Assembly (NCBI RefSeq): GCF_002002925.1
Contig: NZ_CP019511.1
Span: 1,178,001-1,242,000 of the forward strand
DNA length: 64,000 bases
From: Sphingomonas sp. LM7
Lineage (GTDB): Bacteria > Pseudomonadota > Alphaproteobacteria > Sphingomonadales > Sphingomonadaceae
Direction: 5' to 3'
Made by a program: the position numbers and the translations under genes. The notes under the pieces are model-generated. The model ran no database searches, was not told where the DNA came from, and saw nothing but the letters and a program-made list of their open reading frames with translations. Below, piece by piece: positions 21,925 through 31,590 of the stretch (the first letter of the stretch is position 1; every line of letters begins with the position of its first letter).

Positions 21925-22703
21925 AGGCCTCCGAAACGCCGTTGCCGCTGCCCGAACCGGTCGATCGCGTCGGCGAGCGCCTTTTCGTCGAAATCGGGCC
22001 ACAGCGTGTCGACGAACAGCAATTCGGCATAGGCCGCCTGCCACAGCAGGAAGTTCGACAGGCGCTGCTCGCCAGAGGTGCGGATCAGCAAGTCGAGCGG
22101 CGGCAGGTCCGCGGTCTCCAGCTCGGCTTCGAACCGCGCCTCGTCGATCGTGGCGGGATCGAGCGAACCGTACCGCGCCTGTTCGGCGAGGCGGCGCGCA
22201 GCGGCCAGTATCTCGGCCTGCGCGCCGTAGTTGAGTGCGATGACCAATGTCGGCCCCGGATTGGTCGCGGTGCGCGCGACTGCGGCGTCGATCATCGTGA
22301 CCAGATCGGGAGCCAGGCCCCGCCAGTCGCCGATCACCCGGAGCCGCACGCCCTCGCCGACCAGCTCGTCGAGCTCACTCGCCAGGAAATGGCGCAGCAG
22401 CCCCATCAGGTCGCGGACCTCGTCCTCGGGACGGCGCCAGTTTTCCGAGGAAAAGGCATAGAGCGTCAGCACGTCGATGCCGAGCGTGCGGGCGGCGCGC
22501 GCGACGCGGCGGACCGCCTCTACGCCCTGCTTGTGCCCGGCGATCCGCGGCAGGAAGCGCTTCTTCGCCCAGCGCCCGTTGCCGTCCATGATGATGGCGA
22601 CGTGGCGCGGAGTCGTTCCCGACGGAAGCTCCGGGGCGGGCCTAGCAGCCATGACCAGCCGCCCGGAGGAGTCCGGCATGCCGTGAACAGCGATGCCGTT
22701 CAC
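21921..22703 (-). CDS. uppS: Isoprenyl (undecaprenyl) diphosphate synthase
   Basis: This cis-prenyltransferase makes the C55 carrier lipid for peptidoglycan and polysaccharides. HVAIIMDGNGRWAKKRFLPR holds the catalytic Asp and the diphosphate-binding region. LTLYAFSSENWRRPEDE and DLLIRTSGEQRLSNFLLWQ are the other conserved blocks. The GTG at 22703 lies three bases after the frr stop and gives 260 residues. An ATG at 22652 (MAARPAPELPSG) would remove a non-conserved leader and is an equally reasonable start. Confidence 0.95.
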   Translation of the reverse strand: MNGIAVHGMPDSSGRLVMAARPAPELPSGTTPRHVAIIMDGNGRWAKKRFLPRIAGHKQGVEAVRRVARAARTLGIDVLTLYAFSSENWRRPEDEVRDLMGLLRHFLASELDELVGEGVRLRVIGDWRGLAPDLVTMIDAAVARTATNPGPTLVIALNYGAQAEILAAARRLAEQARYGSLDPATIDEARFEAELETADLPPLDLLIRTSGEQRLSNFLLWQAAYAELLFVDTLWPDFDEKALADAIDRFGQRQRRFGGL

Positions 22704-22706
22704 ACG

Positions 22707-23264
22707 TCACTTGCCCAGGATTTCCTTTTCCTTCGACGCGGCGGCCGCATCGATGTCGGCGATCGTGGCGTCGGTCAGCTTCTGCACTTCGGTTTCGAGG
22801 CGCTTGCGCTCGTCCTCGCCGAACAGCCCCTTCTTCTCGTCGGTCTTGAGGCTGTCATTGCCGTCGCGGCGCACGTTGCGGGCGGCGATGCGCGCCTTTT
22901 CGGCATATTGGTTGGCGAGCTTGGCGAGCTCCTTGCGGCGCTCCTCGGTCAGGTCCGGGATCGGCAGGCGCAGCGTCTGGCCGTCGGTGATCGGGTTGAG
23001 GCCCAGCCCCGCCGAGCGGATCGCCTTTTCGACCGGGCCGACATTGGTCTTGTCCCACACCTGGACCGACAGCATCCGCGGCTCGGGCGCCGAAACGCTG
23101 GCGAGCTGGTTGATCGGCATGTGCGAGCCATAGACTTCGACCGAAACCGGATCGAGCAACGTCGTCGATGCGCGGCCCGTGCGCAGGCCCTGGAGGTCGT
23201 GCTTGAGCGCCTCGACCGCACCGGCCATGCGGCGCTCGATATCTGCCTTGTCGTAAGCGGCCAT
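22707..23264 (-). CDS. frr: Ribosome recycling factor
   Basis: This 185-residue protein splits post-termination ribosomes together with EF-G. The ATG at 23264 follows CAGGAGAG and gives [33 protein letters not shown], the normal family start. Other conserved stretches are [21 protein letters not shown] and [21 protein letters not shown]. It sits between pyrH and uppS as in most proteobacteria. Confidence 0.97.
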   Translation of the reverse strand: MAAYDKADIERRMAGAVEALKHDLQGLRTGRASTTLLDPVSVEVYGSHMPINQLASVSAPEPRMLSVQVWDKTNVGPVEKAIRSAGLGLNPITDGQTLRLPIPDLTEERRKELAKLANQYAEKARIAARNVRRDGNDSLKTDEKKGLFGEDERKRLETEVQKLTDATIADIDAAAASKEKEILGK

Positions 23265-23278
23265 TGCCGGCTCTCCTG

Positions 23279-24010
23279 TTATGCGTCGATTGTTTCGTTT
23301 TGGACGATCGTCGAAGCACCCTCGCCGCGCAGCACGGCGGAGAGATTGCCTTCGTCGCGGATGTTGAACACCACGATCGGGATATTGTTGTCGCGGCAAA
23401 GCGCCACGGCCGATGCGTCCATCACCTTCAGATTGTCTGCGAGGACACGGTCGTAGCTAAGTGAATCATATCGCTTCGCAGTCGGCACCTTCTTCGGGTC
23501 GGCGTCATAGATGCCGTCCACCGAAGTGCCCTTGAACAGCGCGTCGCAGTTCATTTCGGCGGCACGCAGCGCGGCAGTGGTGTCGGTGGTGAAGAACGGC
23601 AGGCCGGTGCCCGCGGCGAAGATCACAACGCGGCCCTTCTCCATGTGCCGCTCGGCGCGGCGCCGGACATAGGGTTCGCACACGCTGGCCATCGGGATCG
23701 CCGACTGGACCCGCGTCTGCACGCCGATCTTCTCCATCGCGTTCTGCATCGCCAGCGCGTTCATCACGGTCGCGAGCATGCCCATATAATCGGCGCTGGC
23801 GCGATCGAATCCCTGCGCAGCGCCCGCAAGCCCGCGGAAGATATTGCCGCCGCCGACGACCATGCAGACTTCCAGGCCGGTCTCGACGGCCTCCTTCACT
23901 TCGGTGGCCACGCGGTCACAGGTAGCGGGGTCGATGCCGAACTGGCCCGACCCCATCAGGACCTCGCCCGAGAGCTTGAGAAGGATGCGTTTGAAGCTGG
24001 GAGCGGTCAT
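23279..24010 (-). CDS. pyrH: UMP kinase
   Basis: This 243-residue kinase of the amino-acid-kinase fold phosphorylates UMP to [17 protein letters not shown] and [12 protein letters not shown] form the phosphate-binding loops. Other conserved stretches are [17 protein letters not shown] and [27 protein letters not shown]. It follows tsf after a 119-base gap and precedes frr by 14 bases. It works downstream of carAB in pyrimidine synthesis. Confidence 0.97.
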   Translation of the reverse strand: MTAPSFKRILLKLSGEVLMGSGQFGIDPATCDRVATEVKEAVETGLEVCMVVGGGNIFRGLAGAAQGFDRASADYMGMLATVMNALAMQNAMEKIGVQTRVQSAIPMASVCEPYVRRRAERHMEKGRVVIFAAGTGLPFFTTDTTAALRAAEMNCDALFKGTSVDGIYDADPKKVPTAKRYDSLSYDRVLADNLKVMDASAVALCRDNNIPIVVFNIRDEGNLSAVLRGEGASTIVQNETIDA

Positions 24011-24129
24011 TTGAGCCTTGGGTAGGAGGCGGATAGCGAAGCGGCGCGGACCTTAGAGGTGCCGCGCCGCAGGAACAAGCGGAGATGCCGGGGAGAAACC
24101 GTGCAGGCGGAACGCCCCGGCGCCTCGCG

Positions 24130-25065
24130 TTACTTGGTGAGGCCGGCCGTAGCGGCAACCTCGGCAGCGAAGTCGCTCTCTTCCTTCTCGATGCCTTCGC
24201 CGAGCTGGAAGCGGACATAGTCGGTCAGCGTGATCGTCGTGCCGGCGTCCTTGCCGGCCTTGGCGATCACGTCCTGAACCGGGGTCTTGCCGTCCATGAC
24301 GAACGCCTGGGTGAGCAGCGCGTTCTCCTTCTTGAACTTCTCGATCGGCCCGTTGAGGATCTTCTCGGCGACCTCTGCGGACTTGCCGACGATCTTCTCG
24401 GCGTTCTTTTCGCGCAGGATCGCTGCCTCGCGCTCGACGACTTCGGAATCGAGACCTTCGACCGACAGCGCCAGCGGGAAAGCGGCAGCGATGTGCATCG
24501 CCAGCTGCTTGCCTAGCGGCTCGAGCACGTCGACGCCGGCATCCGATTCGAGCGCGACGAGCACGCCGATCTTGCCGAGGCCGGGGGCCGCCGCGTTATG
24601 GACGTAAGGGATCACGGCGCCCTTGGTCACTTCGACCTTCTTGGCGCGGCGCAGAACCTGGTTCTCGCCGATCGTCGCGATGTTCGCGGTCAGCACGTCC
24701 TCGACGCTGCCGCCGGCAGCCATCGCCGCGGCCTTGATCGCATCGACGCTGTCACCCTTTTCGAGTGCAATCGACGTCACTTCGCGAACGAAGCCCTGGA
24801 AGATCTCGTTCTTGGCGACGAAATCGGTCTGCGAATTGACTTCGACGGCGACACCCTTGGTGCCGGCGACGGCGACGCCGACCAGGCCTTCAGCGGCGGT
24901 GCGGCTCGACTTCTTGGCAGCTGCGGCCAGGCCCTTCGAGCGCAACCAGTCGCTGGCGGCTTCGAGGTCGCCATTGGTCTCGGTGAGTGCCTTCTTGCAA
25001 TCCATCATGCCGGCGCCGCTCTTTTCGCGGAGCTCCTTCACGGCTGCTGCAGTGATCTCGGCCAT
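24130..25065 (-). CDS. tsf: Elongation factor Ts
   Basis: This 311-residue nucleotide-exchange factor acts on EF-Tu. The ATG at 25065 gives [27 protein letters not shown], the conserved UBA-like N-terminus. The core dimerisation region includes [17 protein letters not shown]. Upstream, a 217-base gap with a palindromic repeat separates it from rpsB. Confidence 0.97.
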   Translation of the reverse strand: MAEITAAAVKELREKSGAGMMDCKKALTETNGDLEAASDWLRSKGLAAAAKKSSRTAAEGLVGVAVAGTKGVAVEVNSQTDFVAKNEIFQGFVREVTSIALEKGDSVDAIKAAAMAAGGSVEDVLTANIATIGENQVLRRAKKVEVTKGAVIPYVHNAAAPGLGKIGVLVALESDAGVDVLEPLGKQLAMHIAAAFPLALSVEGLDSEVVEREAAILREKNAEKIVGKSAEVAEKILNGPIEKFKKENALLTQAFVMDGKTPVQDVIAKAGKDAGTTITLTDYVRFQLGEGIEKEESDFAAEVAATAGLTK

Positions 25066-25117
25066 GTTTCCATTCCTCTTGCTGGTCGCGGCTCTCGCGC
25101 GATGCTCATAAATCAAA

Positions 25118-25211
25118 CCCCGTTCGCCCTGAGCTTGTCGAAGGGGCCGTCTTCTTTGGCCCTGCGAGGGAGAAGAAGTACGGGGCTTCGACAGGCTCAG
25201 CCCGAACGGGG
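25118..25211. repeat. Palindromic repeat between rpsB and tsf, GTTCGCCCTGAGCTTGTCGAAG type
   Basis: The arms 25118-25143 and 25186-25211 pair with three mismatches around a 42-base centre. The arm shares the frame CCGTTCG-TGAGC-GTCGA with the elements near carA and dnaG, so the two may be variants of one family. The position suggests attenuation or mRNA stabilisation between rpsB and tsf. Confidence 0.85.
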
Positions 25212-25282
25212 TTGGGTCGGCGCTCCGAACTGACGGCCGCCTAGTGCGTGCCTATGTCAGTTCGGAGACAGCCAGTTTCAAC

Positions 25283-26185
<903 letters not shown>

Positions 26186-26348
26186 AGGGATAACTCCTTC
26201 CGGTTGAGCCTCTGGGAAGCGGGAACCGGGATCCTGTGATCCCCACGCCAAAAATGGCGGGGGCAGGCATTCACGGCACCGGGTTATGATGCTTCCCATG
26301 CGGGGTTGAGGCGGCGCGCTTAGCCGAAGCGAAGCGGTCAGGCAAGTA

Positions 26349-26363
26349 GAACAAATTTGGAAC
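26349..26363. promoter_or_regulatory. LexA (SOS) box 1 upstream of the small membrane protein gene
   Basis: GAACAAATTTGGAAC fits GAAC-N7-GAAC exactly, which is the alphaproteobacterial LexA site GTTC-N7-GTTC read on the other strand. It lies 30 bases, about three helical turns, before box 2. The site is also about 165 bases upstream of rpsB on the other strand. Confidence 0.75.
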
Positions 26364-26369
26364 AACCCA

Positions 26370-26398
26370 TTGACCGCGGAACGTTAACGGAACATAAA
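26370..26398 (+). promoter_or_regulatory. Sigma-70 promoter for the small membrane protein gene
   Basis: TTGACC at 26370-26375 and CATAAA at 26393-26398 are separated by exactly 17 bases. LexA box 2 fills the spacer. Predicted transcription would start near 26405, leaving a leader of about 85 bases before the ATG at 26490. Confidence 0.65.
26379..26393. promoter_or_regulatory. LexA (SOS) box 2, inside the promoter spacer
   Basis: GAACGTTAACGGAAC is a second exact GAAC-N7-GAAC site. It spans the region between the -35 and -10 elements, where bound LexA would block RNA polymerase. Confidence 0.78.
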
Positions 26399-26489
26399 GA
26401 GTTCAGAAGCGGGGCATGGAACGCCTCACGTCGCCAAAGGGTTGGAATCATTGAATTCCCGCCGGTTGTGCGCGGACAGGAGCTGTACG

Positions 26490-26705
26490 ATGACTGGATT
26501 TGCGATCGCCCTGCTGTTCGGGTCCGCCTTCGTGGCCGCCGCCTGGACGCTCTATGCCAGCATCCGGCCGCAGCTTCCCCGCTTTGCCGAACTGCTGCTG
26601 CCCGCTTCCGCCCTGCCCGCGCTGCCGCCGCGGCTGAGCCGGGTTACGGTACGTGCGGTTCCGGCGCGGCTGCCGACGCGGAAGCAGCTGCGCGCAGCTG
26701 CCTGA
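26490..26705 (+). CDS. Small single-pass membrane protein, candidate SOS-induced gene
   Basis: The ATG at 26490 follows GGAGCTG and opens a 71-residue product. It has one transmembrane helix (TGFAIALLFGSAFVAAAWTLY, about residues 2-22), then a short region rich in Leu/Pro and a basic tail ([13 protein letters not shown]). I recognise no family. The gene stands alone. Upstream lie a sigma-70 promoter and two exact LexA boxes. Its 3' end overlaps the 3' end of the convergent pssA by 62 bases. SOS-induced single-pass peptides such as SidA of Caulobacter block cell division; a similar role here is an inference from size, topology and promoter. Confidence 0.7.
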   Translation: MTGFAIALLFGSAFVAAAWTLYASIRPQLPRFAELLLPASALPALPPRLSRVTVRAVPARLPTRKQLRAAA

Positions 26706-27516
26706 TCCGGCGATAGCTGCGGACGCTGAACGGAATGACCGCCAGATAGGCGATCGCCAGCAGCGCCAGCGTCGGCCAGGGCGCCGAGACCAACGCCGCG
26801 ACCAGCACCACCAGCACCGCCAGCGCTTCGAAGCGGAACCGCTCCTTGAGGCGAATCGTCGGCGCATAGGTAGCGATGCTCGAGATCATCAGCACGGCGA
26901 TGAATGCGGTCCAGGGCGCGATCACCGCGGGGCTGCGCAGGAGCTGATTCGCCGTCTCGACCAGCAGCACCGGCGTGAGATCGTGCACCGGCGGGCGCAG
27001 CAGCTCGCCGGTCCATAGCCAGAGATAGAGCGGCATCATCGCCAGCAGTGCGCCCGCGGGCGCGGGAACCCCGGTGAGGAAGCCGGCCGATTTGTGCGGC
27101 TGATCCTCGCGATCGATATTCGCGTTGAACCGCGCCAGCCGCAGCGCGCAGAACAAGGCGAGCAGCAGCGCGATCAGCCAGCCGAAGCGGCCCAGCTCGT
27201 TCAGCGACCAGAGATAGAGGATCAGCGCGGGCGCGACGCCGAACGAAATCGCGTCGGACAGGCTGTCGAGCTCGGCACCGAACCGGCTCTCGGCACGCAC
27301 CAGCCGGGCGATCTTGCCGTCCAGCCCGTCGAACACCGCCGCCGCCAGCACCATCAGCACCGCGACTTCCCAATTGCCGAGAATCGCGAACCGAATCGCC
27401 GTCAGCCCCGAACACAGCGCCAGCGCAGTGACCATATTGGGCAGCACCGCGCGCAGCGGGATGCCGCCTTCGCGGCGCAGCTTGGGAATCCGTCTGCCCG
27501 CGCGGGGCGGCCTCAT
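26644..27516 (-). CDS. pssA: CDP-diacylglycerol-serine O-phosphatidyltransferase
   Basis: This 290-residue polytopic enzyme makes phosphatidylserine from CDP-diacylglycerol and serine. The CDP-alcohol phosphotransferase motif is complete at residues 63-88: DGLDGKIAR, then G80, D84 and D88. About eight membrane segments follow. The start overlaps the psd stop (ATGA), so the two steps to phosphatidylethanolamine are translated together. The C-terminus reads into the 3' end of the opposing small gene. Confidence 0.93.
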   Translation of the reverse strand: MRPPRAGRRIPKLRREGGIPLRAVLPNMVTALALCSGLTAIRFAILGNWEVAVLMVLAAAVFDGLDGKIARLVRAESRFGAELDSLSDAISFGVAPALILYLWSLNELGRFGWLIALLLALFCALRLARFNANIDREDQPHKSAGFLTGVPAPAGALLAMMPLYLWLWTGELLRPPVHDLTPVLLVETANQLLRSPAVIAPWTAFIAVLMISSIATYAPTIRLKERFRFEALAVLVVLVAALVSAPWPTLALLAIAYLAVIPFSVRSYRRIRQLRAAASASAAAPEPHVP

Positions 27517-28241
27517 TGGGCTATACCGATCGCGCGCGGCGCTCCCTTGCGCGCAAGGATCGTCTCGCCGGCGATCGCGCGCTGGCCGAGCGCAACTTCG
27601 ACGCCATAGGCCTCGGGAATGAACACGTCGACGCGGCTGCCGAAGCGAATCAGGCCAACGCGCTGTCCACCGACGACCATGTCGCCTGCCTTGACGAAGC
27701 TGACGATGCGCCGCGCGACCAGCCCGGCGATCTGGGTGAAGCCGATCCGCTGGCCGTTCTTGTCCTCGACGATGATGTGCTGGCGCTCATTCTCTTCGCT
27801 CGCCTTGTCGAAGTCGGCGTTCATGAACTTTCCGGCGATATAGATGACGTGGCGGATCGTGCCGGTGATCGGAGTGCGATTGATGTGCACGTCGAAGACG
27901 CTCATGAACACCGACACGCGCAGCATGCTGCCTTCGCCCAGCGCCTGCGGGCCGGCGAGCTCGGGGGGCAGGTCGACGCGCTCGATCATCGTGATCAGGC
28001 CATCGGCGGGCGAGACGATCAGCCCCTCGCCCTGCGGCGTCACGCGCACCGGATCGCGGAAGAACGCCGCGACGCCGAGCGTCAGGAACACTAGGGGCCA
28101 GGTGATGAAATCCCAGACGAACAGGCTGACCAGCGCGATCGCGCCGGCGATCAGCACATATTTGCGCCCTTCGGGGTGGATGTCGGGAAAACGCCATTTA
28201 ACTGTCGATGTACCGACGGGGGGCTTGTCGAGCGATGCCAT
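27513..28241 (-). CDS. psd: Phosphatidylserine decarboxylase proenzyme
   Basis: This 242-residue pyruvoyl enzyme converts phosphatidylserine to phosphatidylethanolamine. Self-cleavage occurs between Gly201 and Ser202 in RFGSRVD. Other conserved parts are [16 protein letters not shown] and [16 protein letters not shown], with the His of the charge-relay in DVHINR. One or two membrane anchors lie at about residues 28-61. The short length is that of the archaeal/alphaproteobacterial type. It is the first gene of psd-pssA. Confidence 0.95.
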   Translation of the reverse strand: MASLDKPPVGTSTVKWRFPDIHPEGRKYVLIAGAIALVSLFVWDFITWPLVFLTLGVAAFFRDPVRVTPQGEGLIVSPADGLITMIERVDLPPELAGPQALGEGSMLRVSVFMSVFDVHINRTPITGTIRHVIYIAGKFMNADFDKASEENERQHIIVEDKNGQRIGFTQIAGLVARRIVSFVKAGDMVVGGQRVGLIRFGSRVDVFIPEAYGVEVALGQRAIAGETILARKGAPRAIGIAQ

Positions 28242-28386
28242 GTCGCGCGGTGTAGCGTCATGGCCCGCGCTTTCCTAGACGGCGGCGGCGATTATCCGCG
28301 CCGTCCCTTTCCGCCGCGCCTCGTACGCAGCAACACGCCTAGTCCGGCATGGCAGTCGCCCTCGCCCCGGGCTAGAAACGCACCCG

Positions 28387-28785
28387 ATGATCGAACGAGT
28401 CGCAACCTGTCGCTGCGGGCAATTGCGGGTGGCATGCACCGGCGATCCCATCCGGGTATCGGTCTGCCATTGCCTGGAATGCCAGAAGCGATCCGGCAGC
28501 GCGTTCGCCACGCAGGCGCGCTGGCCCGAAGCGCAGGTCGAAGTGATCGGCACGGCCAGCCTATGGTCTCGAGCCGGCGACAGCGGCAGCCTGTCCACCT
28601 ATCGGTTCTGCCCCGCGTGCGGCGCCACCATGGCCTATGTCAACGAAGCGATGCCGGGCATGATCGCCGTCCCGGTCGGCGCGTTCGCCGATCCGAAATT
28701 CCCCTCGCCGCGTTTCTCGGTCTACGAAGAGCGCAAACATGCCTGGGTCGCGGTGCTCGGCGACGATGTCGATCACCAGGAATAG
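28387..28785 (+). CDS. GFA-family zinc protein, first of two
   Basis: This 132-residue protein has the cysteine pattern of the GFA (glutathione-dependent formaldehyde-activating enzyme) fold: Cys8 and Cys10 (CRCG), Cys27, Cys29 and Cys32 (CHCLEC), and Cys75 and Cys78 (CPACG). These hold two zinc ions. Very few members are proven enzymes, and the formaldehyde function is an old family name, so no substrate is assigned. It is divergent from psd and is followed 33 bases later by a second member. Confidence 0.88.
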   Translation: MIERVATCRCGQLRVACTGDPIRVSVCHCLECQKRSGSAFATQARWPEAQVEVIGTASLWSRAGDSGSLSTYRFCPACGATMAYVNEAMPGMIAVPVGAFADPKFPSPRFSVYEERKHAWVAVLGDDVDHQE

Positions 28786-28818
28786 CGCGCTGGCCATTTG
28801 AGCGGGAGGAAATCCAGC

Positions 28819-29211
28819 ATGGAACGATATACCGGTGGCTGCCTGTGCGGCAGCGTGCGGTTCGTGGCATCGGGGCGCCCGAACCGGGTCGGCCTTTGCC
28901 ATTGCCTCGACTGCCGCAAGCATCACGGCGCACTGTTCTACGCCGCCGGCATGTTCCCGCAGGACGCAGTGACCATCGAGGGCGAGACACGCGACTATGC
29001 CGGCCGTGGCTTCTGCCCCGCCTGCGGTTCGTCGGTTTTCATGCGCAGCGGCGACGAAATCGAAGTGAACCTGGGATCGCTGGACGCGCCCGACCAGCTG
29101 GTACCGACCTATGAATGCTGGACCATCCGCCGCGAATCCTGGTTGCCGCAATTTCCGCTGGCGCGACGATATGAGAAGGACCGCGACGCATCGACCCGCT
29201 TCGAGGAATAG
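28819..29211 (+). CDS. GFA-family zinc protein, second of two
   Basis: The ATG at 28819 follows GGAGGAAA and gives 130 residues with the same zinc pattern (Cys8, Cys10, Cys27, Cys29, Cys32, Cys66, Cys69). It is clearly related to its upstream neighbour but far from identical (CHCLDCRKHHGALFYAAG versus CHCLECQKRSGSAFATQA), so the duplication is old. No substrate can be named. The frame can be extended to 28798 without support. Confidence 0.88.
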   Translation: MERYTGGCLCGSVRFVASGRPNRVGLCHCLDCRKHHGALFYAAGMFPQDAVTIEGETRDYAGRGFCPACGSSVFMRSGDEIEVNLGSLDAPDQLVPTYECWTIRRESWLPQFPLARRYEKDRDASTRFEE

Positions 29212-29398
29212 ACCGCTCGAAAGCCGCTCGTCGCAGATCGGCTTTGCGGCGCGGCGCGGCTGGTGTATCTGCGCCAGCAGCAATTCGAGTTCGGGGGCAT
29301 GTCGTCCCCGATTAAAGCACCTGTCGCGCTTGAATATTCGTTTGTTTTCGCGGAAGCGCGTGCGCCCCGGTTGCCCACGAAACCTGCAAAGGATCCCA

Positions 29399-30019
29399 AT
29401 GCCCGCATCGACCGCCTCCGCCAAGCGCAGCCGTGCCAGTATGCGCGCCGCCGGAGTGTCCTCGCCCTGGGTCATGTTCCTCAAGGGATTCTTCAAGCAT
29501 CCGGTGATGGTCGGCGCGATCGCGTCCTCGTCGCAGCGGCTGGTGAATCGCATGCTCGACCGAGTCGACTGGGCGAATTGCAAGCTGTTCGTCGAATATG
29601 GCCCTGGCGTCGGCACCTTCACGCGCCCGATCCTCAAGCGCCTCGCGCCCGATGCGAAGCTGATCGTGATCGATACCAACCCGGACTTCATCCGCTATCT
29701 CAAGCACATGATCGACGATCCGCGCTTCATCGCGGTCAATGATTCGGCGTCCGAGATCAAGCGGATCATCGCCGATCACGGCTTCGACCATGCCGACTTC
29801 ATCGCGTCCGGCCTGCCCTTCTCGACGCTGCCGACCGGCGTGGGTGACGCGATTGCCCATGCGACGCACGACATCCTTCGCCCCGGCGGCGCCTTCATGG
29901 TCTATCAGTACAACCCCAAGGTGCGGAACTTCCTGACGCCCTATTGGGAGCATATCGATCACGAGGTCGAATTGTGGAACCTTCCCCCCGCGCAGCTCTG
30001 GTGGGCCTGGAAGAAGTAG
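29399..30019 (+). CDS. Class I SAM methyltransferase, phospholipid N-methyltransferase type
   Basis: This 206-residue protein has the SAM-binding motif I VEYGPGVGTFTRPI (66-79), followed by KLIVIDTNPDFIRYL and a later LRPGGAFMVYQY. The N-terminal helix FLKGFFKHPVMVGAIASSSQRLVNRM is typical of the bacterial PmtA-like group (COG3963), which methylates phosphatidylethanolamine towards phosphatidylcholine. Finding it about 1.2 kb from psd-pssA fits this. The ATG at 29399 follows AAAGGA. Sequence alone does not distinguish true PmtA from relatives such as rRNA dimethyltransferase-like proteins. Confidence 0.75.
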   Translation: MPASTASAKRSRASMRAAGVSSPWVMFLKGFFKHPVMVGAIASSSQRLVNRMLDRVDWANCKLFVEYGPGVGTFTRPILKRLAPDAKLIVIDTNPDFIRYLKHMIDDPRFIAVNDSASEIKRIIADHGFDHADFIASGLPFSTLPTGVGDAIAHATHDILRPGGAFMVYQYNPKVRNFLTPYWEHIDHEVELWNLPPAQLWWAWKK

Positions 30020-30090
30020 CCCGCGCCGCTTGATCCCCCCTCCCCATCGCCCTAGACGCTCGCCAAACCTTCAAAAAGGAAGCTAGCACT

Positions 30091-31311
30091 ATGGCGAAGA
30101 TCAAGGTTGCAACGCCGGTCGTGGAGATCGACGGCGACGAGATGACGCGGATCATCTGGCAGTGGATCCGCGAGCGCCTGATCCTTCCCTATCTCGACAT
30201 CGACCTCAAATATTACGATCTCGGCGTCGAGAAGCGCGACGAGACCAACGATCAGATCACGATCGATTCGGCCAACGCGATCAAGCAGTACGGCGTCGGC
30301 GTGAAGTGCGCGACGATCACTCCGGACGAGCAGCGCGTCGAGGAATTCGGCCTCAAGGACATGTGGAAGTCGCCCAACGGCACGATCCGCAACATCCTGG
30401 GCGGCGTGATCTTCCGTGAGCCGATCGTGATCTCGAACGTACCGCGCCTGATCCCGGGCTGGACCCGTCCGATCGTCGTCGGCCGCCACGCATTCGGCGA
30501 CCAGTATAAGGCGACTGACTTCAAGGTGCCCGGCAAGGGCAAGCTGACCATGAAGTGGGAAGGCGAGAACGGCGAGACGATCGAAAAGGAAGTGTTCAAC
30601 TTCCCCGATGCCGGCGTCGCGATGGGCATGTACAACCTCGACGAATCGATCACCGATTTCGCCCGCGCCAGCATGAACTACTCGCTCGGCCGCGGCTGGC
30701 CGCTGTACCTCTCGACCAAGAACACGATCCTCAAGGCCTATGACGGGCGCTTCAAGGACATCTTCCAGGCCGTGTTCGACGCCGAGTTCAAGGACCAGTT
30801 CAAGGCAGCCGGCATCGTCTACGAGCACCGCCTGATCGACGACATGGTCGCGTCTGCGCTCAAGTGGCACGGCGAATTCGTCTGGGCCTGCAAGAACTAT
30901 GACGGCGACGTCCAGTCGGATCAGGTCGCACAGGGCTTCGGCTCGCTCGGCCTGATGACCTCCGTGCTGATGTCGCCGGACGGCAAGACGATCGAGGCCG
31001 AGGCCGCGCACGGCACCGTCACCCGCCACTATCGCCAGCACCAGCAGGGCAAGGCGACGTCGACCAACCCGATCGCGTCGATCTTCGCCTGGACCGGCGG
31101 CCTGAAGTATCGCGGCAAGTTCGACGAGACCCCCGATGTGGTGCGTTTCGCTGAGACGCTCGAAAAGGTTTGCATCAAGACCGTCGAGAGCGGCGCGATG
31201 ACCAAGGACCTCGCGCTGCTGATCGGGCCGGAACAGGCCTGGATGACCACCGAGCAGTTCTTCGAGGCGATCCGCGTCAATCTCGAGAACGAAATGGGCA
31301 GCTGGCAGTAA
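30091..31311 (+). CDS. icd: NADP-dependent isocitrate dehydrogenase
   Basis: This 406-residue enzyme of the eukaryote-like (type II) group oxidises isocitrate to 2-oxoglutarate in the citric-acid cycle. Recognisable blocks are [78 protein letters not shown] and [14 protein letters not shown]. An AAGGAAG ribosome site precedes the ATG. It is monocistronic, closed by a strong terminator. Confidence 0.98.
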   Translation: MAKIKVATPVVEIDGDEMTRIIWQWIRERLILPYLDIDLKYYDLGVEKRDETNDQITIDSANAIKQYGVGVKCATITPDEQRVEEFGLKDMWKSPNGTIRNILGGVIFREPIVISNVPRLIPGWTRPIVVGRHAFGDQYKATDFKVPGKGKLTMKWEGENGETIEKEVFNFPDAGVAMGMYNLDESITDFARASMNYSLGRGWPLYLSTKNTILKAYDGRFKDIFQAVFDAEFKDQFKAAGIVYEHRLIDDMVASALKWHGEFVWACKNYDGDVQSDQVAQGFGSLGLMTSVLMSPDGKTIEAEAAHGTVTRHYRQHQQGKATSTNPIASIFAWTGGLKYRGKFDETPDVVRFAETLEKVCIKTVESGAMTKDLALLIGPEQAWMTTEQFFEAIRVNLENEMGSWQ

Positions 31312-31330
31312 GCCACGATCCACAAGACCG

Positions 31331-31362
31331 AAAAGGGGCGGTTTCTAGCCGCCCCTTTTTTT
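31331..31362 (+). terminator. Intrinsic terminator of icd
   Basis: AAAAGGGGCGG pairs with CCGCCCCTTTT around the loop TTTCTAG, and seven or more T residues follow. It begins 20 bases past the icd stop. The A-run in front also makes it usable from the other strand. Confidence 0.92.
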
Positions 31363-31590
31363 GCGCCTGCTTTGCGCGGCATCGAAAACCGCATCGGTCA
31401 ACCGCATTCGCACCCTGCCGCGGCCACGCTGCGATCGCCGCGGGTTGCAATGCAAAGATATACATGCTGGCATATCCGACATGATTTGCCATGCCGCCAG
31501 CGCACCCTTCGACTACTTGTTTCACGAAATAAAATTGCGAGTTGCGCGCGGCATCCGCCGACTGAGTCACTCTAGCGCGCCGATCAGCTG

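Noticed and set aside
31363..31590. Possible small gene between icd and the antiporter
   Set aside because: Short open frames exist on both strands, but without ribosome sites or recognisable products.
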